Source: an uncultured Acidobacteriota bacterium (GTDB lineage: Bacteria > Acidobacteriota > Terriglobia > Terriglobales > Acidobacteriaceae). Taken from it: 5,975 nucleotides of DNA. The position numbers were made by a program, and so were the translations under genes. Numbering within the stretch: the stretch's first letter is position 1; every line of letters begins with the position of its first letter. A model generated the notes under the pieces. It had not been told where the DNA came from. It did no database searches and was given only the letters and a program-made list of their open reading frames with translations. The stretch spans positions 1-5,975 of the forward strand of contig CAILBQ010000491.1 of assembly GCA_903832475.1 (NCBI GenBank), given 5' to 3'. This document shows positions 1 through 5,193 of the stretch, one piece after another.

Positions 1-492
1 CGGAGGCGGCGGAGGCGGCGCATCCCCACCATCCGGCGGCGGCCCCTGCCGCCTTTCCATCCTCTCCTTCCGTTTCTCGTTCCAGTCCGCAAACATCTTC
101 TTCTGGTTCTCATCCAGCAGCGCCGAGATTTTCGTATTGCTTTCCTCGCGAATCTGGTTCATCTGCGTCATCCGCGCCTCGCGCGTCTCCGCCGTCTGAC
201 CCGTCGACGGATCGGCCGGAGCCTTCTCGCGTAGCGCCTTCATCTCCGTCGCCTGCTGATCGAGCACAGTTTTCACGCCCTTCTGCTGGTCCGCTGTCAG
301 GGTCAACAACCGGGTCAGCATGTGCAACTGCCGTTCCGGGTCCTGGCCGCCCCGCCACATCCGTCCCGGCGGCGGCCCGCCCTCCGGCGGCGCTCCCTCC
401 GGCGCCTGCGCCATTAACCCACATGCACCCGCCAGCAGCATCGCGCTCGCTGCCGCAACTCTCCATCCCGAATTCCATCGCATCATCTTCAT
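1..492 (-). CDS. Exported Spy/CpxP-like LTxxQ-motif protein, 3' end outside window
   Basis: This frame stays open for 164 codons from the ATG at 490-492 to the window edge, so the C-terminus is missing. The start is supported by AGGAG five bases upstream. Residues 1-30 form a signal peptide: a charged start (MKMMR), an Ala/Leu/Met core at 12-28, and a plausible signal peptidase I site after AQA (28-30). Cys24 after LAGA could instead be a poor lipobox. A Gly/Pro-rich linker (31-50) follows, then a helical charged region with LTADQ at 65-69 and a second LxxxQ-like element near 125-130 (LLDENQ). Such spaced LTxxQ-type elements are known from periplasmic Spy/CpxP chaperone and stress-sensor proteins. 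The visible end is proline-rich (six Pro at 159-164). Periplasmic location and a role in envelope stress or protein binding are inferred from family resemblance. Codons are strongly G-ending. Confidence 0.75.
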   Translation of the reverse strand, partial: MKMMRWNSGWRVAAASAMLLAGACGLMAQAPEGAPPEGGPPPGRMWRGGQDPERQLHMLTRLLTLTADQQKGVKTVLDQQATEMKALREKAPADPSTGQTAETREARMTQMNQIREESNTKISALLDENQKKMFADWNEKRKERMERRQGPPPDGGDAPPPPPP

Positions 493-675
493 CGCTGCTC
501 CTCATCCCTTTCGGGTTGTTCCGGCAACATCGCCGTGCTACTCCGGATCCATCAGCGCCGCGACCTTGCCGGCTCTGCTCTTCCCAGACAGACGTCCCTC
601 CACTGAACAACGTTGACACTACCCCCGAGGAATACTTTGCCAAGCCCTCAATTGACCATGAACTAAAGTAGAAGC
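493..675. other. Divergent intergenic region with no clear promoter
   Basis: This 183-base region separates the minus-strand Spy-like gene from the plus-strand gene at 676. It holds the Shine-Dalgarno sequence of the former (RC AGGAG at 498-502). It also has a perfect plus-strand TTGACA (613-618) and a TTGACC (652-657), but neither has a convincing -10 box at 16-18 bases. An 8-bp palindrome, CAACGTTG, lies at 608-615. I cannot place a promoter for either gene with confidence. Confidence 0.4.
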
Positions 676-978
676 ATGTTCGTGCGCAAAATTGCCATCC
701 ATCGCCTCACCGCCGACGGTGCCGAAACTCCCTGCCCGCTCCACTGGATCGACAATTTTGCCATGCGCAACTTCACCAACGACGCCGTCTTTGACGACAC
801 CCTCCCCATCGCCGATGGCCTGCTCGAAGCCGGCCACCACGTCCCCCTCGACCGCCTCCAACCCGCCATGGAAGACTGGTTTCGCCGCAAAGGCTACCTC
901 AAATCCGGAGAACATCTCTCCGTCTCCGAAATTCACAGTCGAAGTCTGTCCTCCAAAAATTCCCTTGACGGAATATGA
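676..978 (+). CDS. Unrecognised 100-residue protein, 3' end possibly truncated or frameshifted
   Basis: I do not recognise this protein. Codons 1-83 are convincingly coding: the third position is overwhelmingly C or G, and C-ending as in the downstream permease. ATG 676 is the only nearby start, because TAA at 664-666 closes the frame upstream; the ribosome-binding site is weak. The product is soluble-looking and mixed in charge, with no signal peptide or membrane segment. It has an acidic/aromatic middle (HWIDNFAMRNF near 23-33) and a Leu-rich amphipathic stretch ending in EDWFRRKGYLKSGEHLSVSE (66-85). From about codon 84 (position 925) codon quality drops. The reading ends at TGA 976-978, inside the AT-rich promoter-like DNA of the toxin-antitoxin cassette. 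The natural C-terminus may have been replaced or frameshifted there. Confidence 0.6.
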   Translation: MFVRKIAIHRLTADGAETPCPLHWIDNFAMRNFTNDAVFDDTLPIADGLLEAGHHVPLDRLQPAMEDWFRRKGYLKSGEHLSVSEIHSRSLSSKNSLDGI

Positions 979-999
979 CTTTGATGGAATATTAAAAGC
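965..999 (+). promoter_or_regulatory. Candidate promoter of the toxin-antitoxin pair
   Basis: TTGACG at 965-970 (5/6 to the -35 consensus) is followed after 17 bases by AATATT at 988-993 (4/6 to the -10 consensus). Initiation about seven bases beyond the -10 would fall on or next to the toxin ATG at 1000. There is no good Shine-Dalgarno sequence before that ATG, so a leaderless mRNA is possible. The segment is an AT-rich island in GC-rich surroundings. The alternative -10, TATTAA at 990-995, has a poorer 19-base spacing. Assignment is by eye only. Confidence 0.4.
967..992 (+). repeat. Imperfect 10-bp direct repeat, possible antitoxin operator
   Basis: GACGGAATAT (967-976) and GATGGAATAT (983-992) match at 9 of 10 positions with a 16-bp period. 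They overlap the putative -35 and -10 elements of the toxin-antitoxin promoter. XRE-type antitoxins commonly repress their own promoter by binding repeated sites, so this is a reasonable operator candidate, although a repeat this short could arise by chance. Confidence 0.3.
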
Positions 1000-1347
1000 A
1001 TGGCTTGGGAAATTGAGGCCAGTGACGAGTTCGCGGATTGGTATCGTGATCTCGATTACGACGAAGCGCTGAGCGTGAATTTCTCCGTCGGCATTCTTGA
1101 GGAGGCCGGTCCCGCACTCGGCAGACCGCATGTCGATTCTCTACAAGGCTCAAAAATCCCAAACCTGAAGGAATTGCGAGTTCAGCATCAGGGCCGTCCA
1201 CTGCGGATCATCTTTGTGTTTGACCCCAGACGAGTGGGCTATCTCATTCTGGGCGGCGACAAGACCGGCGATTCAAGTTGGTACAAGACCTTCATTCCAA
1301 AGGCTGAAAAAATCTACGCAAAGCATCTGGCGGAGATATTGGGGTAA
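1000..1347 (+). CDS. higB: HigB/Gp49-type (RelE superfamily) type II toxin
   Basis: A 115-residue protein resembling the phage-derived Gp49-like HigB toxins, which have a RelE fold and in characterised members cleave mRNA, usually on the ribosome. Landmarks are the N-terminal WEIEASDEFADWY (3-15), LKELR (56-60), GRPLRI (65-70), FDPRR (74-78), GGDKTG (85-90), then WYKTFIPKAE (94-103) and a C-terminal helix with HL at 109-110. Length and motif order fit a complete toxin. ATG 1000 is the only reasonable start, since in-frame TGA codons lie at 976 and 982. The antitoxin gene starts three bases after the stop, in the toxin-first order typical of higBA. Codon use is more balanced (many G- and A-ending codons) than in neighbouring plus-strand genes, consistent with horizontal acquisition. 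Activity is inferred. The symbol denotes family resemblance. Confidence 0.87.
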   Translation: MAWEIEASDEFADWYRDLDYDEALSVNFSVGILEEAGPALGRPHVDSLQGSKIPNLKELRVQHQGRPLRIIFVFDPRRVGYLILGGDKTGDSSWYKTFIPKAEKIYAKHLAEILG

Positions 1348-1350
1348 ATT

Positions 1351-1713
1351 ATGGCAAAAAAATGGACAGAAATTCGGCGCCCACTTTCTGAATCAGACGA
1401 AGCGCTGGTGAAGGGACGAATCGCCGCCGAACTAGCGAAGCTTCCCCTGGCCGAAGTACGCAAGGCCCGCAAAATGACGCAGAATCGCCTCGCCGAACTG
1501 CTGCAAGTGAATCAAGGCGCAGTTTCCAAAATCGAGAAACGCACCGACATGTACCTCAGCACTCTGCGCAGCTATGTCCAGGCCATGGGCGGAGATTTGG
1601 AAATTAGAGCCGTTTTTCCTGAGGGTGAGGTCTTACTCGAAAACATGGGAGATAGCAGCGTTGATGCGCGTAACTCCACCAGGTCAAGAGGATTTCCCCC
1701 TTCACGTCCCTGA
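1351..1713 (+). CDS. higA: HigA-type XRE-family helix-turn-helix antitoxin
   Basis: A 120-residue partner of the preceding toxin. It opens with KKWTEIRRPLSE, a common N-terminal pattern in antitoxins of Gp49-type toxins. A charged helix follows (15-40), then a Cro/CI-type helix-turn-helix at about 41-63: MTQNRLAELL, turn QVNQG, recognition helix AVSKIEKR. The segment STLRSYVQAMGGDLEIRAVFPEGE (70-93) is the usual dimerisation and strand region. It starts three bases after the toxin stop, with GGGG (1341-1344) six bases upstream as a possible ribosome-binding site inside the toxin's last codons, so the two are probably co-translated. Expected role: bind and neutralise the toxin and repress the shared promoter. 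The last ~26 residues (from about 95) are Ser/Arg/Pro-rich and unlike the family core, so they may be read-through into unrelated sequence. Confidence 0.87.
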   Translation: MAKKWTEIRRPLSESDEALVKGRIAAELAKLPLAEVRKARKMTQNRLAELLQVNQGAVSKIEKRTDMYLSTLRSYVQAMGGDLEIRAVFPEGEVLLENMGDSSVDARNSTRSRGFPPSRP

Positions 1714-1818
1714 TCAATTTTCTGCCCGATCGCATGCTGAATCGATAGCTATTTCCTCGAACAGAGTTTCCCGAAACACTCTGCCCAGCGAATCTATCTC
1801 TCCTTTCTATCTTTCCTA
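1714..1818. other. Intergenic region between antitoxin and padR
   Basis: The gap between the antitoxin stop and the padR inverted repeat is pyrimidine-rich towards its 3' end (1796-1817). It contains one weak hairpin: CAGAGTTT (1762-1769) against AAACACTCTG (1774-1783), with a two-base bulge and no T-run. I see no gene here and no convincing sigma-70 promoter, although padR needs one in or near this stretch. Confidence 0.4.
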
Positions 1819-1861
1819 TGGACATTGCAAAGGAGTCTTGCTGCCTTCTTTGCAATGGCCA
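1819..1861. promoter_or_regulatory. 14-bp inverted repeat ahead of padR, candidate PadR operator or leader hairpin
   Basis: TGGACATTGCAAAG (1819-1832) and CTTTGCAATGGCCA (1848-1861) are inverted repeats matching at 13 of 14 positions, including ten consecutive perfect pairs. Inner bases 1833-1835 and 1845-1847 add two pairs and one G-T wobble, leaving a 9-base loop. The repeat lies 11 bases before the padR ATG. PadR proteins are dimers that bind inverted repeats at their own promoters, so this is the best operator candidate here. As RNA it would form a strong stem just before the ribosome-binding site. The symmetry is certain; the function is inferred. Confidence 0.6.
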
Positions 1862-1862
1862 A

Positions 1863-1867
1863 AGGAG
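1863..1867 (+). promoter_or_regulatory. Shine-Dalgarno sequence fixing the padR start
   Basis: AGGAG, five bases before ATG 1873. The two other in-frame candidates, TTG 1825 and ATG 1855, lie within the arms of the inverted repeat. TTG 1825 has no purine-rich site upstream, and ATG 1855 has at best the AAAGGAG at 1829-1835, 19 bases away. This site therefore selects ATG 1873. Confidence 0.7.
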
Positions 1868-1872
1868 AGCGC

Positions 1873-2217
1873 ATGGCAGCCGACAAGTCTGAAGTCCTTC
1901 AGGGCACCCTCGACCTGATGATCCTCAAAACCCTCCAGGCCCTTGGCCCCCTCCACGGCTTCGGCATCGCCCGCCGCATCGAGCAGCTCAGCGAAGACGT
2001 CCTCACCCTCAACGAAGGCACCGTCTACACCTCGCTGCTCCGCCTCCAGCAAAAAATGTGGATCGCCAGCGAATGGGGCCTCTCCGAAAACAATCGCCGC
2101 GCCCGCTTCTACTCCATCACCAGGCGCGGCCTCAAGCAGCTCGCCGTCGAAACCGAAAACTGGGAGCGCATCGCCGCCGTCATCGGCCGCGTCCTTGCCC
2201 TCGAGGCGAAAGTCTAG
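1873..2217 (+). CDS. PadR-family transcriptional regulator (acidobacterial ADOP-linked type)
   Basis: A 114-residue winged-helix regulator. The signature runs DKSEVLQGTLDLMILKTL (4-21), GPLHGFGIARRI (25-36), EGTVYTSLLRLQ (48-59, recognition helix and turn), KMWIASEWG (61-69), SENNRRARFYSIT (71-83, the wing) and a C-terminal helix with KQLAVETENWERIAAV (88-103) for dimerisation. The SENNRRA..Y.IT wing and the ETxxWER tail are typical of the short PadR proteins that sit directly before ADOP permeases in Acidobacteriota. The stop is followed two bases later by the permease ATG, so the genes are almost certainly cotranscribed and translationally coupled. Expected role: a repressor of this operon, possibly acting on the inverted repeat at 1819-1861. 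The ligand is unknown. The usual Pro after the EG(S/A)xY motif is Thr here (T53), a small deviation. Confidence 0.92.
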   Translation: MAADKSEVLQGTLDLMILKTLQALGPLHGFGIARRIEQLSEDVLTLNEGTVYTSLLRLQQKMWIASEWGLSENNRRARFYSITRRGLKQLAVETENWERIAAVIGRVLALEAKV

Positions 2218-2219
2218 CC

Positions 2220-4970
2220 ATGGCCCCAATCCCATCGCGCGAACCCGTCTCCGACCGCGCCCTCACCTTCCTCTCTAAGCTCAAAGCCCTCTTCGGCCGG
2301 CACCGCGACGACGTCGCCTTCGACGAAGAGATACTCACCCACCTCGACCTGCTCGCCGCCAAATTTCAGCGCGAAGGCATGACGCCCAGTCAAGCCGTCC
2401 GCGCCGCACGCCGCCAGTTCGGCAACCCCACCCTCCTCAAGCAGCGCCAACGAGAGTCGAGGACCATCATGTTCTTTGCGCACATCTTTGCCGACGCCCG
2501 CTACGCCTTCCGCCAGCTCGCCAAGACGCCAGTCTTCACCATTGTCTGCATTCTCACCCTGGCCCTCGGCGTCGGCGCCAACACTGCCGTCTTCAGCGTC
2601 ATGCACACCGTGCTGATGAAGATGATCCCCGCCCACGAGCCCACTCGCCTCGTCGTCCTCCGTGAAAGCGAACGGCCCGACGGCACCACCCAGAGCGGCG
2701 ATGGGTACGACAATTCCTTCACCTATGCCATGTACCAGGCGCTTAGCACTCGCAAAGACGCTTTCCAGGACGTCATGACCTACGTCCCCCTCGCCTTCAG
2801 CGGAAAGACCCCGGTTCGTGTCGGCGCCACCCCCGAAGTAGCCTCCGGCGACATGGTCAGCGGCAACTACTTCTCCGGCCTCGGCATTGGCATGGAGCGC
2901 GGCCGCGGCTTCTCCTCCCAGGACGAATCCCAGCACGCCTCCGTCGTCGTCATCAGCGAAAAATACTGGTCCAGCCGCTTCTCCCGCGATCCCCAGATCA
3001 TCGGCAAAACCATCTTCATCAAGTCCCTCCCCTTCACCATCGTCGGCGTCGCTGCCCACGGCTTTGAAGGCACCGAGGGTGCCAGGTCCCTCGATTTTTG
3101 GATTCCCCTCCAGGACCGTCCCGAATTCAATGCCTGGGGCAACTCCGTCGGCACCGATAACAAGAACTTCATGCGTCGCGACGAATGGTGGTGCATCCGC
3201 CTCATGGCCCGGCTCGCTCCCGGCATCTCCCCCCAGCAGGCCCTCGCTCAGGTCTTCCCCACCTTCCGGCAGGCGGCCTATCTCGGCGTCCCGCAAGCGA
3301 AGCAGGGACAGGGCAAGCCGCCCATTCTCTCCTTCAGCGCGCCCAAACAGTTTGGCGAACCCGGTGACAATCAGACCAAATCGCTCCATACCCTCATGAC
3401 CATGGTCGTCCTTGTCCTGCTCATCGCCGTCAGCAATGTCGTCATGCTGCTTTTGGCGCGCAACGCCAATCGCCAGCGGGAATTCAGCATCCGCCTCGCT
3501 CTCGGCGCGGGCCGCATGGAGCTGGCCCGTCAACTGCTCGTCGAAAGCTTCCTCCTCGTCACCACCGGCGGCGTTGTGGCTTGGCTCTTCGCCTCCATCG
3601 CCACCCGCGCCCTCGCCTCCTGGGCCCAGATTGACTCCAGTCTCCAGCCCGACGAAACCGTCCTCTGGTTCACCCTCGCCGTGCTGTTCATTGCCGCCCT
3701 CATCTTCGGACTCGCCCCTCTTCGCAGCGCCATGAGCAACGACCCGCAGCTCACCCTCAAAAGCTCCACCGCCGTCTCCCAGCACAGCGCGCAAAAGGTC
3801 CGCGCGGGCAATGCCGTCATCGTCACGCAGGTCGCCTTGTGTGTGGTGCTTCTCGTCGGAGCAGGTCTGCTCTTCGGCACCCTGCGCAACCTCATCAACA
3901 CCCCGCTCGGCATGAAGGCCGATGGCCTCCTCGTCTTCGGCGTCCACCCCAAACACTTCACCTCCACCGAACAAAGCGTCGCCTTCTACCAGACCTTCCA
4001 GCAACGCTTGAGCGCCCTTCCCGGCGTGACCGCCGTCTCTATGGTTGAAAATCGTCCGGGCTCGGGATGGTCCAACAACGACGCAGGCATCCTCATCGAT
4101 GGCCATAAACCAGTCGGCTCTCCCGACGACACCCACTTCCGCAATAACGGCGTCGGATCCAACTACTTCCACACCATGGGCGTGCATATCCTCGCCGGTC
4201 GCGACTTCACCGATGCCGATACCGCCACCGCGCCCAAGGTCGTCGTCGTCAATGAAACCTTCGCCAAACGCTACGTCGGCCCAGGCAGCGCGGTTGGCCA
4301 CGTCGTCAGCGCTTCAGACCAGAAGGACCACTACCAGATCATCGGCGTCGTCCAGGATCACAAATACACCGGCATCACGGAAGAAACCACGCCCATGCTC
4401 TGGAGCATCTTTACCCAGGGCAGCCCGGAAGGAGAGCTCAACTACGAGCTCCGCGTCCAGGGAGAACCCATGGCCCTGCTCGAACCCGCGCGCCGCGTCG
4501 CCGCTCAGATGGACCCCGACATGCCCCTGCTCCGGCCCATGACCCAGGCCGAACAGTTCACCCTCTCCATCTCGGAACAGATCCTGTTTGCCCGTCTCGC
4601 TGGATGCTTCGGTGCGCTCGCCGTCGTCCTCATCGCCACCGGCCTCTACGGCACACTCTCCTACCGCGTCAGCAAACGCAGCCCGGAGATCGGCGTGCGC
4701 ATGGCCCTCGGCGCGCAGCGCTCCCAGGTCGTCTGGATGGTCCTGCGCGGCAGCCTCACCCTCACCGCCGCCGGTGTGCTTCTCGGCGTACCACTGGCTG
4801 TAGCCGCCTGCCGCGGCCTGGAAAGCTCCCTGTACGGCATCAAACCCCTCGATCCCGTCAGCTACGCCCTGGCCATTGCAGGCGTGGTCCTGGTCGCTCT
4901 CCTCGCCAGTACCATCCCCGCCGGTCGCGCCGCCAGCGTCGACCCCTCCCGCGCCCTTCGCGCCGACTAG
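2220..4970 (+). CDS. ADOP-family ABC permease (duplicated MacB/FtsX orphan permease)
   Basis: A 916-residue inner-membrane protein. Residues 1-85 form a cytoplasmic helical prefix domain (DVAFDEEILTHLDLL at 31-45, AVRAARRQFGNP at 59-70). TM1 (about 103-128) leads into a MacB-like periplasmic core (about 130-385). The first FtsX domain has TM2-4 near 389-412, 440-463 and 481-500, with the EFSIRLALGAGR motif at 421-432. The second half repeats the plan: TM5 (531-553), a periplasmic core (about 560-780), then TM6-8 near 791-812, 841-863 and 880-899 with EIGVRMALGAQR at 823-834. It ends in the usual RAASVDPSRALR. There is no Walker A or ABC signature, so it is an orphan permease that would need a separate ATPase. 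MacB relatives use transmembrane strokes to drive export or lipoprotein handling; the substrate here is unknown. ATG 2220 is chosen because it restores the prefix domain and follows the padR stop by two bases. The longer frame back to 2058 is Arg/Pro-rich shadow of padR. Confidence 0.93.
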   Translation: MAPIPSREPVSDRALTFLSKLKALFGRHRDDVAFDEEILTHLDLLAAKFQREGMTPSQAVRAARRQFGNPTLLKQRQRESRTIMFFAHIFADARYAFRQLAKTPVFTIVCILTLALGVGANTAVFSVMHTVLMKMIPAHEPTRLVVLRESERPDGTTQSGDGYDNSFTYAMYQALSTRKDAFQDVMTYVPLAFSGKTPVRVGATPEVASGDMVSGNYFSGLGIGMERGRGFSSQDESQHASVVVISEKYWSSRFSRDPQIIGKTIFIKSLPFTIVGVAAHGFEGTEGARSLDFWIPLQDRPEFNAWGNSVGTDNKNFMRRDEWWCIRLMARLAPGISPQQALAQVFPTFRQAAYLGVPQAKQGQGKPPILSFSAPKQFGEPGDNQTKSLHTLMTMVVLVLLIAVSNVVMLLLARNANRQREFSIRLALGAGRMELARQLLVESFLLVTTGGVVAWLFASIATRALASWAQIDSSLQPDETVLWFTLAVLFIAALIFGLAPLRSAMSNDPQLTLKSSTAVSQHSAQKVRAGNAVIVTQVALCVVLLVGAGLLFGTLRNLINTPLGMKADGLLVFGVHPKHFTSTEQSVAFYQTFQQRLSALPGVTAVSMVENRPGSGWSNNDAGILIDGHKPVGSPDDTHFRNNGVGSNYFHTMGVHILAGRDFTDADTATAPKVVVVNETFAKRYVGPGSAVGHVVSASDQKDHYQIIGVVQDHKYTGITEETTPMLWSIFTQGSPEGELNYELRVQGEPMALLEPARRVAAQMDPDMPLLRPMTQAEQFTLSISEQILFARLAGCFGALAVVLIATGLYGTLSYRVSKRSPEIGVRMALGAQRSQVVWMVLRGSLTLTAAGVLLGVPLAVAACRGLESSLYGIKPLDPVSYALAIAGVVLVALLASTIPAGRAASVDPSRALRAD

Positions 4971-5023
4971 AATTGCCCTTAGGCCAATCCGCTTTTGTAA
5001 TTGCCTTTGCCTTTCTTTCTGTC

Positions 5024-5040
5024 ATTCCCTTCAGGGGAAT
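5024..5040 (+). repeat. Small hairpin, possible permease terminator or dispersed intergenic palindrome
   Basis: ATTCCC (5024-5029) and GGGAAT (5035-5040) form a perfect 6-bp stem with loop TTCAG. No clean T-run follows, so it is a weak intrinsic terminator. The surrounding GTCATTCCC...GGGAATCTGC pattern resembles short palindromic intergenic repeats that I recall from acidobacterial genomes. That resemblance is from memory and unverified. Confidence 0.4.
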
Positions 5041-5148
5041 CTGCTTCTGCTATCGCGCGAAGCCGGACGCCCCCACGCTCGCCTTTGAGACCGGGATTGC
5101 AACCTCCACCCATCCAGCCCCGAGCAACGCGAGGGCCACGCGAAGCGT

Positions 5149-5193
5149 CTGCCCGCACGGCAGGTGCCTGCCCGCACGGCGGGTGCCAGGTGC
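5149..5193. repeat. Tandem 19-bp GC-rich repeat with internal hairpins, abutting the apt stop
   Basis: Unit 1 is CTGCCCGCACGGCAGGTGC (5149-5167). Unit 2 (5168-5186) is identical except G for A at unit position 14. A 7-base partial third copy, CAGGTGC (5187-5193), ends exactly one base before the apt stop codon. Unit 1 can fold as CTGCC/GGCAG with loop CGCAC (5149-5163). Unit 2 can fold as CCCGC/GCGGG with loop ACG (5171-5183). These stems might stabilise or terminate the apt transcript, but no T-run follows on the minus strand. Confidence 0.75.

Larger units (their letters stand above)
4971..5193. other. Convergent intergenic region, repeat-rich
   Basis: This 223-base region lies between the ends of two converging genes. 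It starts with a spaced direct repeat, AATTGCCCTT (4971-4980) and AATTGCCTTT (4999-5008). A hairpin at 5024-5040 follows, then GC-rich DNA with ACGCGAGG / ACGCGAAG (5127-5134, 5138-5145), and finally a tandem 19-bp repeat next to the apt stop. Open frames across it have no supporting start or codon pattern. I see no gene here. Confidence 0.6.

Noticed and set aside
613..641. TTGACA at 613-618 as the promoter of the 676 gene
   Set aside because: The -35 is perfect, but at 17 bases downstream only TTTGCC is found and no alternative -10 lies at a usable spacing.
110..643. A 177-codon minus-strand frame overlapping the Spy-like gene and its upstream region
   Set aside because: It is Gly/Asp/Ala-rich and out of frame with the signal-peptide and LTxxQ reading, which has its own Shine-Dalgarno sequence.
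619..1131. A 170-codon minus-strand frame across the 676 gene and the start of the toxin
   Set aside because: It lies opposite a segment with better plus-strand codon structure and opposite the conserved toxin N-terminus. No recognisable motif was found.
1762..1783. Hairpin after the antitoxin as a terminator
   Set aside because: The stem has a two-base bulge and no T-run follows on either strand.
2058..2219. N-terminal extension of the permease by 54 residues
   Set aside because: The added residues are an Arg/Pro-rich out-of-frame reading of the PadR coding sequence. ATG 2220 gives the normal prefix-domain start.
2214..4301. A 695-codon open frame antisense to the permease
   Set aside because: It mirrors the C-ending codon bias of the permease. 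The translation is Gly/Glu/Asp/Ala-rich low-complexity sequence with no recognisable domain, and it covers a gene with clear domain structure on the other strand.
5149..5193. The repeat as a CRISPR array
   Set aside because: The units are directly adjacent with no spacers, only two full copies exist, and there are no cas genes.
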